Made by a program: the position numbers and the translations under genes
Notes under the pieces: model-generated
What the model was told of the DNA's origin: nothing
The model's input: only the letters and a program-made list of their open reading frames with translations
Database searches by the model: none
Shown here: piece by piece, positions 49,242 through 61,639 of the stretch
How the letters are laid out: every line of letters starts with the position of its first letter
Position numbering within the stretch: position 1 is the stretch's first letter
Origin: Parus major
Lineage: Eukaryota > Chordata > Aves > Passeriformes > Paridae
Assembly (NCBI RefSeq): GCF_001522545.3
Contig: NC_031768.1
Span: forward strand, 96,847,669 to 96,911,668
DNA length: 64,000 nt
Reading direction: 5' to 3'

Positions 49242-52200
49242 AAGACACGCCTCACCTGTGTATTCCTGGCACCAGGTCTTTGAGGGGAGACACGCATTCT
49301 TGCCACTTCTTCCTGCACTTTATTTGGGGTTTTTTGGAAGCCCTCTTCCCAAAAATACTTGAGTTGTTCTGTTCTGCTGGAAACCAGATGGCACACACAA
49401 GTCTTGAATTGTCCAGAGAGAAAAAGTCACTGTTAAAATATTGTTAGAAAATAATTACCTAACCCTGCAGGCAGCTCTAGGCACCTACTTCTTGTTTCAA
49501 GTGACCAACTTTTTGAGAAGAGTGTCATGATTACTTTTACCTTATGTTCTTGTTCTCCTGCCCGTAGAGAACTGACCTCGCTGCCTGTGTCCGAGCGGCA
49601 TCGTGGCTGCTGTGAGCATCATATTGCTGACTTATCTCCTCTGTTACAGCCTGCAGGAGCTTTGGGTTTGCTAGGCAAAATAAATGGTTAAGAGGAAAAG
49701 TTTTTTAAGCCCAAAGAAGGGAACACAAAAGCTGTGAAATCTTCATGTTGAGTCGTAGCTCTCACTGTAGAAACAGCTGTTTCCCTTTAATAGGATGGAC
49801 ATGAACTTGTATGTTGGTTATTTGAGCCCTGTGCCATGCAGGTGGGGCGCTCAGAGTGCAGCTGGAGAGAGGCAAAGTTCAATGGGGAGAGACCTTTAGA
49901 TTGTGGAAACTTTATTCCATTGTGAGTATTTCTCAACAATTGAAGTTAGCATTTAAGTTGTAAGGGTTTCATTTGTGGGGAGGCAGAGAATTACTCCTCT
50001 GTTTTACTACAGGAAATCCTCTGAAGGTTCAGTGAGGAAATTCTAGAAAGCTGGTATCATTGTGGCAGGTAGGAGATTTTAGCAGTGTGTGATTAACATG
50101 TGTTTTTGAGAATTTTACATGTTTGTTTTTCTTGTTTGCTTCTCGGTAAAAATTAAAATATTGTGGTATTTCCCAGTCCTCATAAGTGTCTGTGTGTTGT
50201 TGTTGTTAAGTTGCATTGAAAATGAATTAATCAGAAGTACAAAGAAATAAATTTTATTTGAAAGAAGGTTATTTCAATATGCCTATCTTCTCTCAAAGAG
50301 GTCACAGAGGAAAGTACATTGAGCAGCCACCAATCCTGATGGCTGTTTGCTGCAGGAGTGCTGTGATCAGGTTTCAGCTTGAATGCAAAGCTCAAAGATG
50401 AGGAAATATTTGGATACCCTTTGGTCACTGAGTAACAGAAGAAAAAGCAAGCATGTTTTCTTTTCCTGTAGTGGCCAAATGCTGCATTCTCCCTACCTCT
50501 ATTTGAGCTATTCAGTATGTCTTTGGAGATGCATTTTAGCACCTTGCCTTGCTCTCAGAAACCGTGGCTGAACTGCTTTCCAGTCGAGTCTGTGGTGATT
50601 CTGTATGAAATAATTCTCCTGAGAACTAGAGCATCAGTGACTAACATGACTCCAGTGATCTTAATTCTAGTTGTGCACTGTCTGTATACATAATTTCATA
50701 TTGATATTTCACTACAAAGCCTCGAGGCATGATTTCTTGGTTGTGCCACTTACATCTGTGACAAACAGGAAAAGCATGTTTGTTCAGTACTTTGCAGTGT
50801 GACTCTAATTATCAGCATACACACTCTTTATTCCTGTAAAACCCCAGAACTGGCTGAAAAGGCTGGCCAGAACCTACAGTCCTCACATTTTTCTACAGAC
50901 CAGCATACATTTTTCTCTGATGGGAAGATCCAAAACTGAGGTTTGTGTTGAACATGAAAATTTTCAGCTAAGTAGCTGTAGCTGTGTATTTTGGAGCAGG
51001 GTTATGGGGCACAGCTGGAAGGTGGGAGGCAGTGTGCACTGTCCATGCAGACCCCAAAGGCATCACAGAGGTACCACTGGAACCATGTTATGACCATGTT
51101 ATGATAACCATGTCATGTCTGAGCATCGCTGCCAATGAAAGGTGACTATCAATTAAACATGGCAATTCTCTCAAGGGAAATACAGCACTGATTGCAGTTT
51201 CTGAAATTCAAACATCAGGCATGGTGTATTGTGGTGATCAAGTTGGAAGTTGTAGGTAAATAAGCAAAAAATCCAATAAAACATGATGTACCCCACTTGA
51301 CAATGTAAGAAGGGCTAAAGAAGGTAGATCCTGGCAATAGTTGCTGACATAGAACAAAATTATATGTTTATTTTACCATTGCATCTAGTTCTGTCTCAGA
51401 TTTAATGTTTTCATGCCTCTGTAATTTTTTTTTGTTCTGTTTTTTCTCCTAAAAGAATAGTGAGAATACATAAAACAATCATAAAACTAGATTTTCAGAA
51501 GAAAATCTAATAATACTCAAAAATCTTTGGGATTTAAGATTCACATCTACCACAGATACAGTCTCACACACCAGTCAAAATTATTCATAATACTAAAAAG
51601 TCTGGGTAGCAAGCCTGGCTAAATCTGTGTCCTGTGTAGAAATGGTACCTACAGCTGCCTTTTGGGGAGTAAAAAAGGACTAGGGAAAATCCCTTAAAGT
51701 CTTTTTAAGTTACTTGACTCATGAGGTAATTTTTCCACTGGCATATGCTGTATTTTAGGATAATAAGACTGCATTCTTCCTCCACTCAGGTAATAGTTAC
51801 AGTAAGGTTATTCTTTTTCTGCTGTGCATGAGAGGTTGCAGTTCATTGCTGTCTGACAAAACACAAGATGTGATGAGTCTCCTCCTCCTTTGCATTCCTA
51901 TCCTAGATTACCATGCACACATTTTTGAAAGGGTAAAAAGTGTGAAAAGTTCTCTATGTTGGCAGTATTTGCAAATGCAGTCAAATTTCCCACCCCAGAA
52001 AGTCAAATGTTGCAGTAATCAGAAAAATATTTTAAGAAGTAAAGAAAATCAGGCTTGATGAGGGACATCTTCCATCCTTTTACAAATTTTACTTGACCAG
52101 TTTTCCTTGGTGTCCTGTTTAGGAATGAAGAAGATTAATATTCCCTAGCCCTGCAACAACACTGAGAGTAAATACTTTCTATTTATTAAAAATAAAATAT

Positions 52201-52457
52201 CAATCTGCAAGGGGCTACAAGGTAATGAGGGGGCCTCCACCATTATGTAATGCATAGGATCATATAATGGATGAGTTTAAGGCCAAAAATGTGCACCAAG
52301 TGTGTTGCAAACAAAAAATGTGATACAAAGGCCTATTATCCTTAGCAAGCTGTAGAAAGGAAATTGTGATATGGGCATGTCTTTGATATCCATTTATACA
52401 GGTCTTCTCCCCTGCTTTTATTTTGCCAGTTTGACATGAATCTAAACCGATGAAGAA
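49242..52457. other. Intergenic DNA between IFT57 and the HHLA2 remnant
   Basis: No gene supported. Untranslated 5' exons of HHLA2 would be expected in or near this span but cannot be recognised by sequence alone. Confidence 0.55.
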
Positions 52458-52521
52458 ATGGAAGGACAGAACATACCAGCTGTTATGATCTGTTTATTTC
52501 ACATCGGTGCTACACTTTGGG
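52458..52521 (+). pseudogene. HHLA2: HHLA2 relic: start codon and leader exon
   Basis: ATG then a hydrophobic leader (AVMICLFHIGATLW) and one base before donor GTAGGT. Phase 1 fits the IgV1 exon (G|GT, glycine). An ATG six bases earlier is out of frame and hits a stop. Taken alone this exon looks intact. Confidence 0.75.
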
Positions 52522-53611
52522 GTAGGTTTTAGCTGAAAACTAATAAAGACCATTATTACTAATTTTTATTCAGGAGAGTTAATGAATTCAAACACTACTT
52601 ATAAATGGTAAAAAATTGATTTTGGGTAATATAAAAGCCTTCTGAAGCAAAAGACTGCTTGTCAATGGCTGTGGCAATTGGACACCTTGGCCCCCAGACT
52701 GTTATCTGCCAGTGTTTCTGCCCCATGGCTCAGCAGGCAGTGCTTTTCAGTTCAGAATGAAATTGGTTTGCAGAAAATTGGCTGACTTTGCATTGAGAAG
52801 ACTAAGGGAAAGTCATTTGGATTGTTCTGCCAGATGAGCTGGAGAGGGCATCAGAATGTCTCAGAAGGCAGCTGCCCCTGGGCACTTACTACCAGCACAA
52901 CAGGTTGTCTGAGCTTGGCCAAGAAGGTCGACGTGATAATGCTAAGTCAATGCAGTCAGTTCTTTAAAATATTAATTTTAAATTGCTCTTGTATGCCAGC
53001 AATGCCTAAGTTAAATGTTGAGGGAAATGAGATGCTGCCACTTGTGTGAATTTGTGGAATGGACACCTTAATCATCTCTTGGGGCTGGGACAGAGCTTCC
53101 TGATGGTGTCTGTGGTGGCAAAGCTGTTTTGAGAAGTTCTGTCCTTCCCGTCTGTTGCAGTGCTGTCTTTTTTTCCTGTGATGGTACAGCTGCTTGGCAC
53201 TATGTGAGTTGGTAGTAACGTGGGGCATTGCAGCATGGCACTGTGAATGTTTGAACATGTAGGAAGCCACAGATCAAAAGCCTTTTAAAGTCTAAGGTGG
53301 AAAAGATGTGGTTCAAGGTGTGGAAACAAGGTGTGAAGTTCAGATGGCAAGGTGGCAATGTGCTGATTTGAATATGTAGGTGCTTACTTGGGATTTCTAC
53401 ATAAACAGAAGTTCGAAGAGCAGAGCTGTGTGTTATAGTCCTGATTAAACTGAATGGACACTCTTGCTATCCAAAGAGACTCACGTGACAGAAAAACCAT
53501 GAAAAACCATTGGCACAACTGCAAGAACAATTTTTTTGTCAGGTATAAAGGGGGGCAGAAATATACTTGTAGACTGGGTTAAATTTATTCATTTGTACTT
53601 ATGGGCTTTAG

Positions 53612-53924
53612 GTTTTACAGAACAGGAAGAAGTAACAGGACTGTTTTCCAAGTATTGTATCCTCCCATGTCATTTCCCACCTGGGCATGATGAAGTAATA
53701 CACTGGAGCAAAGAGAACAAAAAAGTGCACAGTTACTACCAGCAGAAGGATCAGCTGGAAGAACAAGATCCACATTACAGACTCAGAACACACCTTTTCC
53801 AGGAGAACATCCCTAGTGGAAATGCCTCCTTGAAACTTAACCTGACCATGAGCTCTGATACCTGCTACCCGGGAACAGCACAAGATGAAACAAAAGTGGA
53901 AGTGCTGCTATGCATGAGAGCTCA
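53612..53924 (+). pseudogene. HHLA2: HHLA2 relic: first IgV exon
   Basis: Starts after GGGCTTTAG and contains YCILPCHFPPGHDEVIHW, KVHSYYQQKDQLEEQDPHYR and PSGNASLKLNL. The F strand reads SSDTCYPGT where the family has DEGIYTCYVGT, so four or so codons including the tyrosine corner are missing. The only good donor (GTAAGA, 53925) leaves phase 2, although Ig exons are normally 1-1. Confidence 0.85.
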
Positions 53925-54360
53925 GTAAGACATCAAAAACTGTTGGATTGCACCACCACAAATTGGATGCCAACAACAGATTTCCTTGTGTTGTTTTTCC
54001 CCAAGGAATCAAAATCCTCCAACCCAGCAGAGCACCTTTTGGTGTTAAAATTTTTTTTCTCTGGTGAAATGTTGTAAAATGGATTTGAAAAATTTTAGTG
54101 CAGCACTTGTTTTCATAACCTAACGCTCTCTGATTTTTAAGGGGTAATTATGTGGTACACATAACGTGGCTTCTCAGAACAATACAAATATTGGCATTGT
54201 AAGTAGCTGTGCTTTTTCTGAAATCAAACACAGACTAAGTTTTATTATCAGCTGTATTTATTCTCCCCAATGGTATTTCAAAAGAACAATCACTTCAAGT
54301 TAAAAACTATTTTGTAAGTAGTAGGATTTATTTTTTTAAAAATTATTGGTTTTTTATCTA

Positions 54361-54620
54361 CGGTTCCTTCTTCTTATGTACTGGAATACCACAAGACAAA
54401 CACAGAAAGGAGACTGAAGTGCCATGCCTTTCTCACTTATCCAGCACCAAATATATCTTGGGTAGAAGGCAGTATATCCATCTAAGAGACAGATTGGGAG
54501 GAAACTAGAAGTGGAGTTCTCTATTCTCTTAGAAGTGACAAGGACATTATAAACATTACAGATATTACTTTCATATTCATTTCCATCATGAAGTGTGGGC
54601 TGCTTAATGGAAGATGCAAG
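54361..54620 (+). pseudogene. HHLA2: HHLA2 relic: IgC exon with premature stop
   Basis: Reads [40 protein letters not shown], stop (54483-54485), then in the same frame ETDWEETRSGVLYSLRSDKD and IINITD. Human has CSVLSVYPRPIITWKMDN and EETGSLDS..LNIT at the same places. The start follows ...TTTTTTATCTACG with no AG. F-I-F stands where Y-x-C is expected. It ends at AAG|GTAGGA in phase 0. Confidence 0.8.
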
Positions 54621-56467
54621 GTAGGAATGAAATCTCTTCCTGCATTGTTACTGAATTTCACAGCTGGTTTCAGAGTTAAACTAAAGACAATCTTTCTGCA
54701 GTGGGGCACCACAGATATGGGACAGCACAAAAGAATATACCTTTCTCTTTGAAAGGCATTTGTTAGGATTACAAGGCAGCATTACAAGTTCCTTCCAAGA
54801 AGTAGGAATGAGAGGGGCTAGCTCACCCTTCTATAAGTTGCCTTTATTCTTAATATCTTCTCTATATCAGTTTCACATTTTAAGAGGTGCCCAATAAACT
54901 AACTTTACCCTCTATCAATAAAAGAATTTTGCTTATTGGACAAAATACATGGAAGCCTTAGAGAATATGTGAGTTCTGTGAGGGAGGTGAAAGTTTTCCT
55001 GCTGCTCTAGCTGAGTGTGATCTTTACTCTGTCCATTTCCAATTTTTTGCCCGACTTTTATTGGTACTGCTTGATCTTTTCATTGTACTTCTCTTCACAT
55101 GCATCCTTAAGTACCAGTCTGAGTTCTGGGGTGAATGGGAATGGAGAGCAGCAAACAGTTTGCATTTTAGCAAACAGCAGCTCATTTTCTTAGTTAAGGA
55201 AAAGCAGGACTATGAAATTTCAACTCTGCTTTGTCTTCCTCCTGAATTTCATTGGAAATTCAGTTTGAACAAATAATTGGTGCTTTTCAACCTCTCCTGT
55301 TTCTTAGGAGGTAATTTTAATTGAAAGAAGAGCAATGCAAGAGCAGTTCCCTTGTGAGATGTGCATGGATGGTTCCATCACCCTGATTACCCCCTGAAGG
55401 GTACCCAGACTCTCAGTTCCTAACCCACTGTATAAGCTCCAGAATAAGAGTGCAGTTTTTAATTTCCATAAATAGTTTACAATATGGAAGGTTTCAAGTA
55501 TAGCATCATAGTAGCCAACAAGTGCACTGTGTCTGTTTTGTTATTTATGCCTCTGATCCACAAAAGGTACATTTCATTACGCATGTATTTGCATTTCACT
55601 GCATCCATCTAAACCCTCAGCAGAATATTTGGGAAACAAACTGCTTTTTTTTTGTTTCTATAATAGCAGTGTGGGGTACAATTTTGGGTTTTTTTGTCTT
55701 CATGATTTTTTAGCCCCACACATCTCTTCATTAAACCCCCCCACAGAAAGCAAGTGTAGTTATACCATATCAAAATAATCTATTATCTTCTGCTCCAGCT
55801 GACTGCCAGCCACCACTGCTGTCAAACCCTGCTGTCAAATCAATAGTTGTGCTATGATGTTAATTTGTCTTGTATTAGTATTTTATATATTGGGTATTAA
55901 TTCCACTTACCTGCCTTCTCCTTCCCTTTCCTGTTTTTTAAAGCTATTAATTAATTGTTAAATGTTCAACATAGACAAGTAAAGTACTTAAGTTCACCAC
56001 AGCTAAAAGTTATTTCTAGCTACATATAATCTTCTTATTCTTTTAGTTAAATTACATTGTGTTTTATCATTTTGCTTCAGATGTGCAGGTATCTAATCAG
56101 TTGCATTTTCTATCTCCTCCCAGCATGTGAAATTTCCTGCTGTTTTACACAGTAACCTGGACTAGACTGAATCACTATTAATGAGGGCCCTTAATTAGGA
56201 GAAAAATAATAAAAAAAATAAAAATTAAAAAAAATCATAAATATTGCCAATATCAGTTAGATTGTTTAGGGTAAAATGGGTTTGTTTTTAAAATCTTCAC
56301 ATCCTTCTAGAAACATACTGTGATACTTGAATACAATATCATAGTGAAATATGTTTTTGTATTTGTTTATGGTAGTATCAAACCTCAGGAAAAAAATCAG
56401 AAAATGTCTAAATAACCTTCACAGTACTTTCCAAAAAAAAGTGCAGAGAGCTCTTTATCTGTTTCAG
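54621..56467. other. HHLA2 remnant intron between IgC and IgV2 relics
   Basis: AT-rich, with no extra exon or named repeat recognised. Confidence 0.55.
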
Positions 56468-56706
56468 ACCACCTGTTTAATGTGGAAGGAGGTAGCACCA
56501 TAATTCCTTGTGAACAGGGCAATGACACTGCAAGCACTGATGGTTTCAGTGTTGTCTGGGCATTACACAGAAATGCAGTGACCTCATCCTGGCCTCAAGT
56601 CCAGGTTAAGGAGAATTCACTGATGTTGGATCATCTTACTGCAGGTGACAGTGGAGAATATCTGTGTAATATTTCAACACCTCCCTGCACAAAACTTTGC
56701 ACATTG
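56468..56706 (+). pseudogene. HHLA2: HHLA2 relic: second IgV exon, shortened
   Basis: After CTGTTTCAG comes HLFNVEGGSTIIPCEQG, then FSVVWALHRN and the typical LTAGDSGEYLCNIS, with donor GTAAGT. Between the core tryptophan and the E strand about 20 residues present in human are absent. It enters in phase 1 but leaves in phase 0. Confidence 0.82.
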
Positions 56707-59700
56707 GTAAGTTGCTGCTCCTTCCATTTCAGAAGATGAGGACAGTTAGGACAATGCACAGCCAAAGAGTCAGTCAGAAATCTATACAATACTGAGAAAA
56801 ACCATCTTTGTGTGATTGGTGCATTTGGGGAAGAGATACATATTTTATTTTTGTTGGCTCAGGGGGATAAAGAAAGTTACTGAAGATGTGTTTATTTAAA
56901 GACTAGAAGTTTTCCAGTCAGCAGCTTATTGTGGCAAAGGTTACAAAATCAGTGGCTGCCTTCAGTTGCTACCAACTGCTCTCATAGCTGAGGACATAGC
57001 AGGGCTCTCAGAATTCTGTCCTAAAAGCCCTGCTGACAGCAAACACAGCTTTAAATGTAGCAGAAAGATGATGGGAAGCCCAAAGCATGTGGTGTAAGTT
57101 TGGCTGCAGAAGAAATCTTATTGGGAACATGGAGTTATTATTTTTAAAGTTTTAATATTACGCACCAGGCCTTTTTTAGGCCTGGGGATATATATGTTTA
57201 AATGCATTCCTGTGTTTTTATGAGCTATAGCAAATTCCCAGCTGTGAAATCTTAGTTCAGTTCTTTCATTGTCAATAGCACGTACAGTAGCAGCACACAG
57301 ACATTTCACACAATTAAATACAATCACCTAAAAGACTGAGAAATAATATAGGGCTCCTTTCCTAAACAAAGAAGAGAACTTGAAGCAAGCCACTAAGACA
57401 TAAAAAATAGAGACAATATAACAGAAAAGGGGGTGGAATAAGTGATAACAACTACAGATGAGCACGTTTGTAGCTTTCAGCACAGCCTGAAAGCAGATAA
57501 GCAGCTGAAGACAGTAGGGAGTGGGCTAGACCATGTTGGATAGCACTCATGGCACAGCAGCTCCTGAGCCATCAGAAGGGTTTCCAAGGTGCACTGGAAA
57601 GAAGGCTTTTGAGAGGGAAAAAGATGAATTTACAATCATCTCTCCTGCATGAGGAAGGGTTGCTGCTCTTCTAAAGGAATTGACAAGATGTGAACATAGG
57701 CATGGGGTTACAGAGCCATGGTAGAGACAATGACTAGATTAAATGCTCTGTCTTAGCAGCTCTTATTTTTTATCTGTTTTCCAGAGTTCTATAGGAAATT
57801 TCCAGAGGAATACAGAATTTTTCAAATACTTTGGACAAGACACAGCAGGGGAAAGATAGCCTGAGGTAGTAGAACCATACAGTTCTTCTGACAGTTTGGT
57901 GCTGTGCAGAGGTTTCTTCTAGGTGGGCTTTGATCTCCTGTGGAATCCATGGTTATCACTCATCTCAGATTTCTTGTGTCCACCTGGATTGCATGGTTGC
58001 ACTATGAGGCTGGGCATTGTTTCAGATTAAAGTTATAAAGATTTTGCAGCCAGAGTAATGAAATTTCTGATCCAGGCTGGATAACATTTACAGAGCTGCT
58101 CTACTGTAAATCCTCAGTGCTGTTAATGGCACTGAGCACTGCACCTGGACAAAGTGTTCAGCACACTGGGCAGCTGATTTGTTTTAAATGGGACTTGTAT
58201 TAAGAAGTTGTCAAATCCTATCCCATGAGCACACATGGAATTTGCTATCTGCACAATTAAGTAAAATAATGTGCTTTTGGATATTTACACTTAAGTCAGT
58301 AAAGTATCACTTCAATGTCTTATTTGTCAGGTAACCTGAACATTATTGTCCTTGTCTCAGTTTTGTTTTAATCTTTCTTTCTCCCTAAATCATACCTTTT
58401 AGATTATAAATTAGAAAAAAAATCATAGCTTTGATATATTTATTGAACAATAGTGAATATTTGCAATATAAGGCACTTCTGTTTTGTAGATGTATTTTTA
58501 AAGAAAATTCAGGTAACATCTGGATAATTGTGCTAGGAGTGCTTGGTGCAGTGGCAACAGTGGTACTTTGCTATCTCAAGCTATGTACAATCATTAGAAT
58601 ACTTATTTTTTAAGGTGCTGTGGATACCAAGCCCTTCATGATTTGAATGAGGGTTTGAGCCAAGCTCTTCTATTTTGAAAAAATTGGTAATCAGTAGCTG
58701 TAGTTAGACAATTATGATTAAACAACTACACTTGTTAGCATTGTTTGCTAGGCTGCTCTTTTGTTTTAAGAAAAAGGGAAGACAGTCCTAATGTGTACAG
58801 GCTGTCTGGACAAGGGCCACCAGGAGTGAAATCAAAAGAGCTGAGCAGTAAGTGGGGAAAGGTAATTCTGGCACTGGGAGATTGAAACCCATTGACCAGC
58901 TCCTCAAAATGGACCCCCAGTTGAAATTGAATGGAAAAACCTAAATCCAGACCTTGACTGTTTGTCCAAAATATAAATTGTATTTTCATAGGTTTTTATT
59001 CATATAAAAAAGACTGAAAATGTAGGAAGATAAGTTTCAGCAAAAATAAATTGTTCTCACTCTTGCTATTTTGTAAGTCCAAAGGCCCTCCGTGGTGCAT
59101 TTATGCAACAGTATTTTGGTTATAACAATGTCAACAAGTCCTTCCTTTGATCAGATACACTTCTGTGCTTTAGAGAAGGATGAAAGAGTTGGTTATCCCT
59201 CACAAATATTTTCTGATAACTTGCTTAAAGAACGATTGAATTGCTGAATTTTCTTACTTGTCCTTAAGACCAAAAATAATCCAAATCAAAATGGGAAGTT
59301 TCTCAAACAATGCTCTTACCTTAGATCTTCATTAGGGCCAAAATTACTGTTTAATTGTGTCCAATGTCAAAACCTGTCAAAACCTATGTTTGAAAAGTGA
59401 TACTAAATTGCTTTGTATAGTAGATCAGTGGAACCATATAGTCCCTGACCTCATCTCTCTGCACAACTCTCCTCTTTACTGGAGTACAACTTCAAGTGGA
59501 TGCATTTTATTCTCATGTGTTTGCAATAGGTTGGCTCTGTCTTAGAATAGTCTGTCTCTTTCCTTTGCAATTGAAGTGAGTATCCTTAAAAATCCAAACT
59601 TTAGTTCTTAGTCCATCCTTCTGTGCCTGACCCTACCCTATGGAGAGATTTACCTTCAAACTCCCTGTGTCTGAAGCTTTTGTCACAGTCTGGATTTGGT

Positions 59701-60156
59701 AAGCTTCAGGAGACATTTTATGATGGGGTACAGCAAAAACACATGAGAAAGAAAACTCTGATTATGCCTCAGTCTTTTTTCATTTTTCTCTCTACATAGA
59801 GATTCACTTGCTTATTAAAAAATTGTAACATGCTTTAGAGATGATAATATACTTTGAGATGCAGTTGGTTAAACAATTTAAGCACTATTAAGTTATCTTG
59901 AGACCTGTTTAGCCCTCAAACATATCATGATCAGAGGAAGTGGAACAGTTTACAGGTTAACTCAGCTCTGGTTATATTGATGGAGGACAAGATGGAGAAA
60001 ACAGGAATTAATTCTGCACTGTCATGTGGATGCTTATTTTACTCAAATAATGCTGAAATGGAAAATGCTGACTTATCTTTAGAACCTTGTTCTGTTCCCA
60101 CTAGGGGATTAATTTTACACATCAGTAGTTCTTATGAGTATTTTTATTTTGTCTAG
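56707..60156. other. HHLA2 remnant introns around the membrane exon
   Basis: Apart from the membrane-span exon at 58504-58584, no coding relic or named repeat was recognised here. A tandem 10-mer (GTCAAAACCT) occurs near 59367. Confidence 0.5.
58504..58584 (+). pseudogene. HHLA2: HHLA2 relic: transmembrane exon
   Basis: After TTTTTAAAG the frame gives ENSGNIWIIVLGVLGAVATV then VLCYLKL, a membrane span. The only nearby donor is the weak GTACAA at 58585; reading through it meets TAA at 58611. An acceptor at 58489 is the alternative start. Neither start fits phase 0 from the preceding exon. Confidence 0.65.
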
Positions 60157-60280
60157 AAAAAAAGGAAGAGAGGAATCATATGAACACCTTGACATACAGG
60201 AAGAAAATAGGTCTCTGCACACAGATATTACTGAGATTGGTGATGAAAAGAACAAAGAGTTCCTTCACCTTCCCCCTTGA
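60157..60280 (+). pseudogene. HHLA2: HHLA2 relic: cytoplasmic tail exon
   Basis: Following TTTTGTCTAG, seven A's, then GREESYEHLDIQEENRSLHT, DITEIGDEKNKEFLHLPP and TGA (60278-60280). The open frame needs phase 2 while the membrane exon ends in phase 1; that junction would create TAA. The assignment rests on position and an acidic tail typical of B7/butyrophilin relatives. Confidence 0.6.
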
Positions 60281-61400
60281 ATTACAGTAAGAAACACATG
60301 GAAATGTGATTTTCTGAGCAACAGTAATGGACAAACGTGGAGGGAAAAAAGTCAATGGACACTTGTATATGAAAAGTCATGTAGCAGGGCATCTCACCCT
60401 CCACATGAGCTTATCTGTTACTTGTTAACTGGTGAGTTAATTCAAACCAGGCAAAGCTGTATTGTAGTGGGTTGTTTTGGCACCATGGGATTACCATTGG
60501 CCTGGCATCTCCCAGCTGACAATAAGCATCTTACTGTGAAAGTGAGATCTGGAAAGAGAAACTGAATTTCTGACTGACAGGCACCTAGCTTTACAAACTA
60601 TATAAGCTGCATCAAACTTTCCCAAAGCAGAAATCTTCTGCACATTTTCCTGGAAACACAGAGTTTTTCATCAGAGCAGGAAGACCTGCTTTGCAGTTAC
60701 TTCTCTGGAGGCTGAGTATTTTGTTTACTAGTTTTAATATAGGTACCTTGATATCATGCACTGTTTTATGTAATCTACTGCTAGTTCTTTTGTTTTATAC
60801 TGTGTCATAAGTAACTCTGATTAAGACCTTTCATGTGTTACCTCCTGTCTTGTTCCATAAATAACTCATTTTATAAGTAGATATAATCTGCCATCCTTAG
60901 AACTTGCAGGCCAGAGTGATTTCTTAAATTTAAGGCAGGGCTTGTCTGAAGCTCCCACTCATCCTGTGACAAGTCAGCATGCAAAACTGGATTTCCTAAA
61001 GGGACAAAGAAGTTTCCAGAAAAGAAGAAATCCCTAAATTTCAAGGTTGGCATTTTTTTTTTTTTTTTCAGGATGAGGACAAGAGAGCTCACTGGTTTTC
61101 ATTTCATTTAGTATTTTATTTTAAAGCAAAGACCACGTCTGCTACTCACAGCAGCGAGTCCGAGCCCAGCAGAGTGTGCTGGGCTGGCAGTGACAGGGGG
61201 AGCAGAGAAATGTCAGAGTGGGAACAGCTGTGGGGAACAAAACAGTGGCAAACTGAGGTGTGAGGAGCTGAATGCTGCCAAGCACAGCCTAGTGCAGCAG
61301 TCTGGAAAATGGGCACTGTAACATGGATGATCCAGCTTTCTGGGGTTTGTCTATCATTGGTTTCCATTGTCTTGGGCTGAGGGATAGGAAATGTTAGCTG
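60281..61400. other. HHLA2 3' flank
   Basis: No coding sequence supported. A T-run at about 61051-61068 and otherwise unremarkable sequence. Confidence 0.5.
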
Positions 61401-61412
61401 TGGGAGCCTCCC

Positions 61413-61596
61413 CCACCATCTTGCTTTTGTCCTGGGGGCCACATGGTGTGTGGGAATGGTTGCCACCTTGTCTTTGTCTGGAAAAACTTGTGGAGCTGGC
61501 AGCACTGGAACAGTTGCCACCTTGTCCCAGAGAACCACATGGACATGACCTACAGGGAGTGTCCACCATCTTGTCTTTGTCACAGCTGACACATGG
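61413..61596. repeat. Imperfect tandem repeat, about 50-bp period, four units
   Basis: CCACC[AT]CTTGTCTTTGTC-type heads recur at about 61413, 61462, 61516 and 61562. Three units also share a following C(C)ACATGG. The units are diverged but clearly related. Confidence 0.7.
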
Positions 61597-61639
61597 AACT
61601 CAGTTGAGATGGTGAACACCTCTTTGTGGGTAAAACAAC

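Larger units (their letters stand above)
52458..60280 (+). pseudogene. HHLA2: HHLA2 (B7-H7) remnant, disrupted
   Basis: HHLA2 is a B7-family membrane ligand (IgV-IgC-IgV, one membrane span) that in human binds TMIGD2 and KIR3DL3 on lymphocytes. Exon relics occur in the right order: leader 52458-52521, IgV1 53612-53924, IgC about 54361-54620, IgV2 56468-56706, membrane span 58504-58584, tail 60157-60280. Similarity to the human protein is clear (e.g. VIHWSKENKKVHSYYQQKDQ, and GDSGEYLCNIS), as is the position between IFT57 and MYH15. Lesions seen: TAA in frame in the IgC exon (54483-54485); no AG acceptor where that exon should begin; its F-strand cysteine replaced by phenylalanine; an in-frame loss in the IgV1 F strand; IgV2 about 20 residues short; and exon ends whose phases do not match. 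I infer loss of function. A rearranged, shortened transcript that skips the IgC exon cannot be excluded, but the phases argue against it. Confidence 0.78.

Noticed and set aside
52452..52490. Upstream ATG in the HHLA2 leader exon
   Set aside because: Out of frame with the leader and ends at TGA after twelve codons.
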